NCBI GenBank assembly: GCA_043814315.1 | Contig: JBDRKE010000037.1 | Span: 1-16,511, forward strand | DNA from: JBDRKE01 sp043814315 | Lineage (GTDB): Bacteria > Omnitrophota > Gorgyraeia > Gygaellales > Profunditerraquicolaceae | Direction: 5' to 3' | DNA: 16,511 nt | Shown here: positions 5,675-11,589 of the stretch, one piece after another | How positions within the stretch are numbered: the stretch's first letter is position 1 | Layout of the letters: the number at the start of each line of letters is the position of its first letter | The notes under the pieces: model-generated | Told to the model about the DNA's origin: nothing | Database searches by the model: none | Seen by the model: the letters and a program-made list of their open reading frames with translations, nothing else | Translations under genes and position numbers: made by a program

Positions 5675-7216
5675 ATGCTCTACCTCGCCTTCATCTATCA
5701 CATGCACCAACCCTACTACCAGAATCTCCTGACCCGGGAGATGGATATGCCCTGGGTGCGGCTGCACGGGACCAAGGATTACCTGGATATGCTCCAGATC
5801 CTTGAGAAATACCCCAACATCCGCCAGACCTTCAATCTGGTGCCTTCGCTCATTGAGCAAATCGAGGCCTACGCCAACAACACCGCCAAAGACAAATTCT
5901 TCGAACTGTCCCTGAAACCTGCAAAAGAGCTCAACGCCCAGGACAAAGCCTTTATCTTAGACAATTTTTTCTCTATCAACAAAGACAGGGTTATCTCTGT
6001 TCATCCGCGCTATTACGATTTATTCCTTAAAAAACAGTCCCAAGCAAAATGGGATACCCAGGATTACCTGGATTTGCAAGTCTGGTTTAACTTGGCCTGG
6101 ATAGACCCTTCTTTCAGGGAAAATTTCCCCGAATTAAAGCGCCTGGTGCATAAGGGCAGGATTTTTACGGAAGAAGAGAAGGCGCTGGCCTTAAATAAGC
6201 AGATAGAGATCATTAAGGATATCATGCCCGCTTATAAGAAGTTCGCGCAAAGCTCACAAATTGAAATCACCACCACGCCTTTTTACCATCCCATCTTACC
6301 TTTATTATATGACACCACCATCGCCAAGCAGGCCAACCCCAGGGCCATCTTGCCTAAAATAAGGTTCGCCTGGCCCGAAGACGCCAAATCGCAAATAGAT
6401 AAAGCCGTGGAATTCCATGCCTCAAGGTTCGGCGCCCCCCCCACAGGCATGTGGCCTTCCGAAGAATCGGTCAGCGAACACATCCTGCCTTTCATCATCC
6501 GGGCAGGGATTCAATGGATTGTCACAGATGAGGCCATTTTGTTTAAATCGTTAAAAATGAGGAAACGCAACACAAAACTTTTATATCAGCCGCACCGGTT
6601 AAAAAGAAAAGAGGGGGAATTAACAATCATTTTCCGCGACAGGAATCTTTCCGATATCATAAGTTTTGTTTATCAAGCCTGGAAGCCGGAAGTTGCCGTA
6701 GCGGATTTTATGAAACACCTGGAAGAGATCCACGCTTCTTTTAAGGATGAAGATATACTGGTAACGGTGGCCATGGATGGAGAAAACGCCTGGGAGTTTT
6801 TTGTGAATGACGGCCATGATTTCCTGAATGCGTTATATCAGAAACTCTCCCTTTGCCCGTTTGTCAAAACCACAACCGTTAAAGATTATCTGCAAACGCA
6901 TCCGGTAAAATCCGAAATAGAATACCTTAAACCCGGGTCTTGGATTTTCGGGGAATTCGGAAAATGGATCGGCAACCCGTATAAAGTAAAAGGCTGGGAG
7001 CATCTGGCCATCGCGCGAAAAAGCCTGGAAGAATCTCTTGGCTCAATGGACAAAAAGAATTTGGATTTGGCATGGAAACAGATGTATATTTTAGAAGGCA
7101 GTGACTGGTTCTGGTGGTTCGGGGAAGATCATGCGGATTTCGATAAGCTTTTCAAGGCGCACTTATCTAACCTCTATACTTTAATAAACAAAACTATGCC
7201 TGATTCCCTGAAGTAA
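5675..7216 (+). CDS. Glycoside hydrolase family 57 (alpha-amylase/glucanotransferase type)
   Basis: A 513-residue GH57 enzyme acting on alpha-1,4-glucans, by hydrolysis or chain transfer. The N-terminal motif YHMHQPYY (8-15) contains the conserved HxHQP. The nucleophile region is GMWPSEESVS with E263, and the acid/base region is AMDGENAWEFF with D368. The C-terminal WFWWFGEDH is typical of the cytosolic alpha-amylase-like subgroup. It has no signal peptide, so it should act in the cytoplasm. An upstream in-frame TTG at 5636 would add residues encoded by a dispersed hairpin repeat (MPACRQG); ATG 5675 gives the family N-terminus MLYLAF, though no good SD precedes it. Glycogen remodelling is the likely role, supported by the glycogen-binding protein gene downstream at 8054. 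Confidence 0.9.
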   Translation: MLYLAFIYHMHQPYYQNLLTREMDMPWVRLHGTKDYLDMLQILEKYPNIRQTFNLVPSLIEQIEAYANNTAKDKFFELSLKPAKELNAQDKAFILDNFFSINKDRVISVHPRYYDLFLKKQSQAKWDTQDYLDLQVWFNLAWIDPSFRENFPELKRLVHKGRIFTEEEKALALNKQIEIIKDIMPAYKKFAQSSQIEITTTPFYHPILPLLYDTTIAKQANPRAILPKIRFAWPEDAKSQIDKAVEFHASRFGAPPTGMWPSEESVSEHILPFIIRAGIQWIVTDEAILFKSLKMRKRNTKLLYQPHRLKRKEGELTIIFRDRNLSDIISFVYQAWKPEVAVADFMKHLEEIHASFKDEDILVTVAMDGENAWEFFVNDGHDFLNALYQKLSLCPFVKTTTVKDYLQTHPVKSEIEYLKPGSWIFGEFGKWIGNPYKVKGWEHLAIARKSLEESLGSMDKKNLDLAWKQMYILEGSDWFWWFGEDHADFDKLFKAHLSNLYTLINKTMPDSLK

Positions 7217-7319
7217 ACCCCTTGAACAGCCTGAACAAAACTCCGTCTTAGGCCTGCAGTTAAGGCTCTGCTTATAAAGTGGCATTTGGCAAAAACCATA
7301 CATGTGGGGTAATAACCTA

Positions 7320-7347
7320 TTGACATATACAAGATTTTGTGTTAAAT
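7320..7347 (+). promoter_or_regulatory. Promoter for the membrane-anchored sugar-binding-like gene
   Basis: TTGACA (7320-7325) and TTAAAT (7342-7347) with a 16-base spacer lie 30 bases before the ATG at 7377. The -35 is perfect and the -10 moderate. It suggests that transcription of the next genes does not depend on GH57 read-through. Confidence 0.45.
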
Positions 7348-7376
7348 AGAATACAGTAATGGAGTAGAGAGTTGTA

Positions 7377-7940
7377 ATGGATAAAAAAGAGATTTACGAG
7401 CATCTGGCAAAGATTTATCTTGATGCAAGCCTAAAGAAACACGAGAAGAGCAAAAAATACCCGAAGTTAGTTAGAAATATAGCCATCGTAGGTTCGGTAT
7501 TTTTATTTGCGGCCAGCGTCAGCATATTTTTTAATTTTATTAAAAAGAAACCCTTTGCCTCAGAGGTCTCTTTAGTGCTTCTTCCGGATGCCGCCAAAAT
7601 CAATTACCATTTTGACCCCGCCCGCAAGGAAATCTTTTCCCTTGATTTAAACAAGCTGGATTTAACCCGGTACAAGGCCCTGAAATTCTTCGTAAAGAAA
7701 GCTAACTACAATAATGTTATCGCGTTAAGGGTCGAGTTTATAAACAACTACAAAGAGAAGTCCGAAATCTATTTTAAAGACTTGCCCGCCAGGTGGCAGG
7801 ATTACACTTTGAATTTATCCGACTTCAAAGGCATAAGCGATTGGTCTCAAATGATCAACCTTTCCTTTGCCATCGAAGAGTGGAACGCGCAGGAAAAAAA
7901 AGGTATCGTTTACATAGATAACGTGAGGGTGCTGAAATAA
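7377..7940 (+). CDS. Membrane-anchored protein with probable carbohydrate-binding jelly-roll domain
   Basis: A 187-residue protein. The N-terminal 30 residues are charged and helical (MDKKEIYEHLAKIYLDASLKKHEKSK), followed by one membrane segment (about 31-55, LVRNIAIVGSVFLFAASVSIFF) and a C-terminal beta-rich domain (about 60-187). The pattern YKALKFFVKKA...LRVEFINN...WQDYTLNLSDF...INLSFAIEEWN...GIVYIDNVRVL resembles the galactose-binding-like/CBM11/CIA30 jelly-roll, in which the final YIDNVRV strand is characteristic. There is no cleavage site, so it is a single-pass anchor; with a Lys/Arg-rich N-terminus the domain is probably periplasmic. Ligand binding is inferred, not shown by residues I can name. 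It sits between GH57 and the glycogen-binding ParA. Confidence 0.6.
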   Translation: MDKKEIYEHLAKIYLDASLKKHEKSKKYPKLVRNIAIVGSVFLFAASVSIFFNFIKKKPFASEVSLVLLPDAAKINYHFDPARKEIFSLDLNKLDLTRYKALKFFVKKANYNNVIALRVEFINNYKEKSEIYFKDLPARWQDYTLNLSDFKGISDWSQMINLSFAIEEWNAQEKKGIVYIDNVRVLK

Positions 7941-7941
7941 G

Positions 7942-8015
7942 TTTTGGATTTTGGTTTTGTTTGGGATTTGGAAATTGGGATTTATTTGGGATTTGGTGCT
8001 TGGGATTTTGAAATT
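7942..8015 (+). repeat. GGGATTT heptamer repeat array
   Basis: Heptamers GGGATTT at 7963, 7977, 7988 and 8002 alternate with related units GGAAATT (7970), GGTGCTT (7995) and TGAAATT (8009), with one ATTT interruption (7984-7987). A looser TTTTGGATTTTGG start precedes them. The array fills the space between the anchored protein and the ParA fusion and is unrelated in sequence to the TACGNNN arrays further on. Confidence 0.75.
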
Positions 8016-8053
8016 AAATTCCTGATGGGTTTATTTAACGAAGGAGGTAACAT

Positions 8054-9142
8054 ATGCGCGTGATTACGATAACGAACCAAAAGGGTGGTTGCGGCAAAAC
8101 GACAACAGCCATCAATTTATCCGCATCCTTAGCCAGCAATAACAGAAAAGTCCTCCTGATAGACTTAGACCCTCAGGCGCATGCGACTTTAGGTTTAAAC
8201 GTTAAGGCAGATCTTAGCATTTACAATGTCCTCTCCAAGCTCACCAATAAAAAAGCAAGGCTTCGTGAAATCATAAAAAATCTGGATGAGAATTTTGATA
8301 TCGCGCCCTCCAGCATTGTCTTAAGCACCCTGGAGCAGGAACTGGCAGGAGAGATAGGAAGGGAGTCCCGCCTCTGGGAGATCCTGGAAAATTTTGTTTC
8401 GGATTATGACTACATTATCATAGACTGCCCCCCGAACTTAGGAATTTTGACCATCAATGCCATCCGCGCTGCCCAGGAGATCATCATCCCGGTTGAGGCC
8501 AGCCGTTTTTCCCTGGAAGGCCTGGGCCAGCTGACCGGCATCGTCAATCTCGTCAAAGACAGGCTGAATCATGATGTCAAGCACAGAATTCTGGTAACTA
8601 ATTTTGACTCACGCCTGAGGCATTCTTTTACGATGTTGGATAAAATAAAGGGTGATTACAAGCCTGCATTATTCAGCAATATCATCCATGTCAACGTAAA
8701 ACTGAAAGAGGCCCAAAATGAGGGCACGCATATCTTTAATCACGATAAATACTGCCGCGGGGCCAAGGATTATTTCAGCCTCGCGCGAGAGATTATCACT
8801 CAGGAGAAGATGGCTACACCGGCTTTAGCATTAGAAAAGAAGATGAAGCAGATTCTCAAAGAGAAACTCCCCCAGATAAACAAGGTGGTTTTTTCAGTAG
8901 CAGCGCCGGAAGCCAAAGAGGTTCATCTGGTGGGTGATTTCAACGGCTGGAAGGTAGATGACTCCAGCCGTATGCAGCGCGAGAACGAAACCTGGAGAAA
9001 ATCCGTCATGCTTAATAACGGCCGCTACCGCTACCGTTTTGTTGTTGACGGGGCTTGGATAGAAGACATAAATAATCCTGCCAAAGAAACGAACCCCTTT
9101 GGCTCCATGGACTCTCTGCTGGAAGTCATTAACGCCAAATAG
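8054..9142 (+). CDS. Soj/ParA-type ATPase fused to a C-terminal glycogen-binding (AMPK-beta/CBM48-like) domain
   Basis: A 362-residue two-domain protein. Residues 1-250 are a canonical ParA/Soj ATPase: deviant Walker A KGGCGKTT (10-17, signature Lys10 and Lys15), Walker A' LLIDLDPQAHAT with D39 aligned to the hydrolysis Asp of Soj, and Walker B YIIIDCPP with D124. ParA dimers bind nucleoid DNA when ATP-loaded and move cargo. A charged linker (about 252-274) leads to residues 275-358: KVVFSVAAPEAKEVHLVGDFNGW, then RYRYRFVVDGAWIED and NPFG, the early-set fold that binds glycogen in AMPK-beta and branching enzymes, with FNGW (296-299) in the conserved place. SD AAGGAGG lies 6 nt before ATG. No parB is visible. 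ATPase and fold are well supported; glucan cargo is inference. Confidence 0.92.
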   Translation: MRVITITNQKGGCGKTTTAINLSASLASNNRKVLLIDLDPQAHATLGLNVKADLSIYNVLSKLTNKKARLREIIKNLDENFDIAPSSIVLSTLEQELAGEIGRESRLWEILENFVSDYDYIIIDCPPNLGILTINAIRAAQEIIIPVEASRFSLEGLGQLTGIVNLVKDRLNHDVKHRILVTNFDSRLRHSFTMLDKIKGDYKPALFSNIIHVNVKLKEAQNEGTHIFNHDKYCRGAKDYFSLAREIITQEKMATPALALEKKMKQILKEKLPQINKVVFSVAAPEAKEVHLVGDFNGWKVDDSSRMQRENETWRKSVMLNNGRYRYRFVVDGAWIEDINNPAKETNPFGSMDSLLEVINAK

Positions 9143-9157
9143 ATCAGGAGGGATATC

Positions 9158-9520
9158 ATGCCTTTAAAGAAAAAGAAGAAAACCGTCAAAAGAAAAAAGC
9201 CGGTGGTTAAGAAACAGCGCGTTGCTAAGAAGAAACTCGTTGTCAAAAAGAAACCGGCCCTTAAGAAAAAGTCTGCCACTCCGGTCATCGGCACTGTCAC
9301 GCACTATTTCCCTCATGTCAGGGCTGCCGTCATTAAGCTAAAGGCCACGGTTTCCGTCGGAGATTCACTTAAATTCAAAGGCCACACCACGGACTTTACG
9401 CAAAAAATCACCTCAATGCAGATTGACCACGTTCCTGTTGATTCCGCCAAAAGAAGAGATGAGATAGGGCTATTAGTTGATTCCAGGGTCAGGCAGCATG
9501 ATATGGTCTATACGGCATAA
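9158..9520 (+). CDS. Translation elongation factor-like protein (EF-Tu domain 2 fold) with lysine-rich tail
   Basis: A 120-residue protein in two parts. Residues 1-38 carry 19 lysines and 2 arginines in KKK-P-V-type repeats, like histone-H1-type bacterial tails, and should bind nucleic acid or polyanions. Residues 41-120 (TPVIGTVTHYFPHVRAAVIKL, then VGDSLKFKGHTTDFTQKITSMQIDHVPV, then DEIGLLVDSRVRQHDMVY) match the small beta-barrel seen as EF-Tu domain 2 and at the C-terminus of U32 peptidases. No GTPase domain is present. The SD is AGGAGGG about 7 nt before ATG, 15 bases after the ParA fusion, so probably the same transcript. Its function is unknown; the joining of a basic tail to this barrel is unusual to me. 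Confidence 0.75.
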   Translation: MPLKKKKKTVKRKKPVVKKQRVAKKKLVVKKKPALKKKSATPVIGTVTHYFPHVRAAVIKLKATVSVGDSLKFKGHTTDFTQKITSMQIDHVPVDSAKRRDEIGLLVDSRVRQHDMVYTA

Positions 9521-9521
9521 G

Positions 9522-9595
9522 AACGCAGTACGCACGCAATACGCTGTACGCAATACGCAATACGCTGTACGCAATACGCTGTACGCAATACGCGA
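9522..9595 (+). repeat. TACGNNN heptamer array 1
   Basis: A degenerate array: AACGCAG, a truncated TACG, CACGCAA, then TACGCTG, TACGCAA twice, TACGCTG, TACGCAA, TACGCTG, TACGCAA and TACGCGA (9540-9595 is exact 7-base periodicity). It fills the space between the EF-like gene and the SAP gene and abuts the SD AAAGGAGG. Confidence 0.9.
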
Positions 9596-9606
9596 AAGGA
9601 GGCATG

Positions 9607-9792
9607 ATGAGGCTGGCAGATATTGAAAAGAAGGCAAAGGGCGTGGGCATAAAAGATACCTGGAAACATTCGAAAAAAGATTTAATCAGGATGATTCAAC
9701 GCCAGGAAGGCAATTTTCAGTGCTTTGGCACGGTTGTGAAATCCTGCGGCCAAATGGCCTGCTGCTGGAGAACGGATTGCATAAAGAAATGA
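9607..9792 (+). CDS. Small SAP-like protein with C-terminal cysteine cluster
   Basis: A 61-residue protein. The first 32 residues (MRLADIEKKAKGVGIKDTWKHSKKDLIRMIQ) have the helix-extended-helix pattern of SAP-type nucleic-acid-binding domains. The rest, EGNFQCFGTVVKSCGQMACCWRTDC, holds five cysteines (39, 47, 52, 53, 58) that could bind metal. Similar small SAP-plus-Cys proteins are widespread, with no proven function known to me. Two start codons are adjacent (9604 and 9607). I prefer 9607 because GGAGG ends only 1 nt before the first ATG. The stop overlaps the next gene's start (ATGA), so the two are translationally coupled. Confidence 0.75.
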   Translation: MRLADIEKKAKGVGIKDTWKHSKKDLIRMIQRQEGNFQCFGTVVKSCGQMACCWRTDCIKK

Positions 9793-9974
9793 AACATAAA
9801 TGCCAGGTCTGCGAACGGGAAATCGATGATTTCGTAAGCCTCGCGCACGTAAAGGCCGAGGAATATATCATTAATCTCATCCTGCGCGACCATCCTGAAT
9901 GGCTAAAAGATGGCAAAACCTGCCATGAATGCATCGAATACTATCGGAAACTCGTCAAAGAGACCGAGATTTAG
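9789..9974 (+). CDS. Small zinc-ribbon-like protein
   Basis: A 61-residue hypothetical protein with two cysteine knuckles, CQVC (5-8) and CHEC (45-48), separated by a helix-rich middle (AHVKAEEYIINLILRDHPEWLKDG). Four cysteines in CxxC pairs would hold one zinc. I do not recognise a named family. The start ATG at 9789 overlaps the SAP gene's TGA by 4 bases, and its in-frame upstream extension (to 9720) only reads the SAP gene in another frame. A TACGNNN array begins 6 bases after the stop. Co-translation with the SAP-like protein suggests a joint role, possibly in nucleic-acid binding. Confidence 0.7.
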   Translation: MKHKCQVCEREIDDFVSLAHVKAEEYIINLILRDHPEWLKDGKTCHECIEYYRKLVKETEI

Positions 9975-9979
9975 GTTTC

Positions 9980-10042
9980 TACGCAATACGACATACGCAA
10001 TACGCTGTACGCAATACGACATACGCAATACGCACTACGAGA
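9980..10042 (+). repeat. TACGNNN heptamer array 2
   Basis: Nine perfectly phased heptamers in 63 bases: TACGCAA, TACGACA, TACGCAA, TACGCTG, and so on, ending TACGCAC and TACGAGA. It starts 6 bases after the stop of the zinc-ribbon gene and has the same orientation as the other arrays. Confidence 0.92.
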
Positions 10043-10059
10043 CACAACCCCCTGTTTAC

Positions 10060-10105
10060 AAAACTAAACATCAAAAAATAAGCGCTTTCACAAACGTTTA
10101 GTTTT
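10060..10105. repeat. 10-bp inverted repeat (possible end-of-operon hairpin)
   Basis: AAAACTAAAC (10060-10069) pairs perfectly with GTTTAGTTTT (10096-10105) across 26 bases. The stem is AT-rich, with no separate T-run, so it is a weak terminator at best. It is the only candidate between the zinc-ribbon gene and the sigma-54 promoter. Confidence 0.35.
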
Positions 10106-10228
10106 ATCAACACCTGCCTTAAAACCTATCCAAACAGCCAAAATAATTAAATAAAATATAAAATTACAACATATTGTAAAATAGAGAGTTACATCTTAAT
10201 AAAAATATTTTTTAATCCATTTGCCATT

Positions 10229-10244
10229 TGGCACAGAATATGCT
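10229..10244 (+). promoter_or_regulatory. Sigma-54 (RpoN) promoter of the exopolysaccharide operon
   Basis: TGGCACAGAATATGCT matches TGGCACG-N4-TTGCW, with GG (10230-10231) and GC (10242-10243) exactly 10 bases apart. Only the G after TGGCAC and the first T of TTGC differ. Transcription would start near 10255, about 320 bases before the first gene. Sigma-54 promoters need an enhancer-binding activator, which is not in this window. Exosortase-type EPS loci are known to use RpoN with PrsR. Confidence 0.65.
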
Positions 10245-10290
10245 AATATAAGATATATCGTGACAATCACGGACATAGTAGGACAAGATA

Positions 10291-10497
10291 GGACATCCCA
10301 CAGAAGGTGGGACACCGGCCTCTCAAATAAGGCCGGGTGTATCCCCACAGAAGGTGGGACATCCCGCCGAGGGCGGGACACCCCTTAGCCATTGATGTTG
10401 GGGTGCAGGCCTTCCTATAAGGCCGGGTGTATCCCCACAGAAGGTGGGACATCCCGCCGAGGGCGGGACACCCCTTAGCCATTGATGTTGGGGTGCA
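10291..10497 (+). repeat. Hairpin-rich leader with 81-bp perfect direct repeat
   Basis: Bases 10327-10407 recur without change at 10417-10497 (period 90). Each copy folds into several hairpins: CCCAC-AGAA-GGTGGG and CCCGCC-GAG-GGCGGG inside an outer GGGTGT...ACACCC pairing. A partial earlier copy of the first hairpin lies at 10296-10311, and decamer-like GGACA repeats precede it from 10271. It lies in the 5' leader of the EPS operon, downstream of the sigma-54 start. Confidence 0.85.
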
Positions 10498-10572
10498 TGG
10501 CCCATCCGGCGGGGTGTCTACCGCAGGAGTCGGGGCTCCAAGACTTAATTTAATAAACACAAGGGGGCTAAA

Positions 10573-10779
10573 GTGAATGACTCAAGGCTGACCATAACGG
10601 ATGTCGCGCAAAAGATTGGCGTTACGCCCAAAACTATTGTGCGATGGGAGAAATCTGGAAAAGTAAACAAACCTAAACGCGACTGGCGCGGTTGGCGCGT
10701 TTACGACAAGGTTGACCTTAAAAAATTAAAGCTGTTTAAGGAAACTATTATTTACATTGAGGAGGAGAAAAATGTTTAG
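10573..10779 (+). CDS. MerR/excisionase-type helix-turn-helix protein
   Basis: A 68-residue DNA-binding protein: LTITDVAQKIGVTPKTIVRWEKSGKVNKPKRDWRGWRVYDKVDLKKLKLF is the winged helix-turn-helix of the MerR_1/HTH_17 group (about residues 5-56), with no effector domain. The start is GTG at 10573, set by AAGGGGG (10561-10567) 5 nt upstream. It is the first gene of the EPS operon and overlaps the export gene by 8 bases, so it is coupled to it. A local regulator of the operon is the natural guess; the hairpin leader or the promoter upstream could be its target. Confidence 0.8.
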   Translation: MNDSRLTITDVAQKIGVTPKTIVRWEKSGKVNKPKRDWRGWRVYDKVDLKKLKLFKETIIYIEEEKNV

Positions 10780-11572
10780 GAGAATGACGATTATTGCCGC
10801 AGTTGCGGTATTTTTTATGCTCCAGGCAGTTTATCTTTTGGCTCAGGATGAAGGCGGCCTGGCAAAATCACCGGAGTTAGGGCAAGTATCAGGGCAAACC
10901 TTCGTAGCCCAGGAAAACACGCAACCGGAAGTGTCTCGGCCCGTTAGTTTTGATCCCCTTACCTATACTCTTGGCCCTGATGATGTGGTTCAAATTGATG
11001 TTATGCGCCATTCTGAATTTAGCGGTGTTTATCCCATTGACCAGGAAGGCAAACTCCAGTATAAATTTGTCGGGGATATGGATGTCAACGGTATGACCAA
11101 AAAACAGCTTGAGGCAAGGATCAAAGGCGCTGTTTCCGTTTACCTCAATTCCCCGGAAGTCAATGTTACCGTATTGGAATATAGAAGTAAATTCATTTAT
11201 GTTTTAGGTGAAGTGGGCGCGCCCGGCAAATATTATATGCGCGCGGAATCTATTCCCATCAGGGAAGCGGTTTTTGAGGCAGGCTTACCCACCACCGCAG
11301 CTGCCATGCGTAAATGCCGCATTATTACCCCCACGGCAAAAGGGAAACCTAAAATCAAGTATGTCAATTTATATGAGATTCTTTACGGCGGCGACCTTAA
11401 AAGAAATATCAGCATGAAACCCGGAGATGTTTTGTATGTTCCGGCTACGGTTATGGCCAAAATTATCAGGATCATCAGCCCCGGAGCAAGTGTGGTTGGC
11501 GTTGCTGCCTCAGGCCCGGAAGGCGCGGCCACAGGAAAAACAGCAGCTCAAACTTTAAGCGGAAGGCCCTAA
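10772..11572 (+). CDS. Wza-like polysaccharide export protein (Poly_export + SLBB)
   Basis: A 266-residue outer-membrane/periplasmic export protein. Signal peptide at 1-25 (MFRRM then a hydrophobic core to LLAQ). The Poly_export domain starts at YTLGPDDVVQIDVMRHSEFSG (about 65) and one SLBB domain at KFIYVLGEVGAPGKYYM (about 140-225). The C-terminal IIRIISPGASVVGVA may be the membrane-associated helix. Unlike E. coli Wza it shows no lipobox cysteine. An in-frame TTG at 10757 would place the SD inside the gene; ATG 10772 has GAGGAGGAG 5 nt upstream. It should form the exit channel for the polymer made by this operon. Confidence 0.9.
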   Translation: MFRRMTIIAAVAVFFMLQAVYLLAQDEGGLAKSPELGQVSGQTFVAQENTQPEVSRPVSFDPLTYTLGPDDVVQIDVMRHSEFSGVYPIDQEGKLQYKFVGDMDVNGMTKKQLEARIKGAVSVYLNSPEVNVTVLEYRSKFIYVLGEVGAPGKYYMRAESIPIREAVFEAGLPTTAAAMRKCRIITPTAKGKPKIKYVNLYEILYGGDLKRNISMKPGDVLYVPATVMAKIIRIISPGASVVGVAASGPEGAATGKTAAQTLSGRP

Positions 11573-11589
11573 TAACTAAAGAGGAGAAT

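Larger units (their letters stand above)
9975..10572. other. Gene-free stretch: repeat array, AT-rich spacer, sigma-54 promoter, hairpin leader
   Basis: This 598-base stretch contains a TACGNNN array (9980-10042), an inverted repeat (10060-10105), an AT-rich spacer (10106-10228) with a small TTACAA/TTGTAA palindrome near 10166, a sigma-54 promoter (10229-10244) and a long hairpin-rich leader (about 10255-10572). Minus-strand open frames here arise from the repeats and are not believable genes. Confidence 0.75.

Noticed and set aside
7217..7319. Terminator after GH57
   Set aside because: Only a four-base GCCT/AGGC stem without a T-run was seen.
9522..10042. CRISPR array
   Set aside because: Units are 7 bases with no unique spacers of 30 or so bases, and no cas gene is present.
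9910..10101. A 63-residue plus-strand frame running into array 2
   Set aside because: It overlaps the zinc-ribbon gene in another frame and continues only because the array lacks stops.
10327..10497. CRISPR or rRNA-like structured region
   Set aside because: Only two 81-base direct copies exist with a 9-base gap; there are no spacers and no rRNA or tRNA signatures.
10267..10560. A 97-residue minus-strand open frame with internal repeats
   Set aside because: It reads the duplicated hairpin leader backwards; its repetition mirrors the DNA repeat, it has no SD and resembles no protein family.
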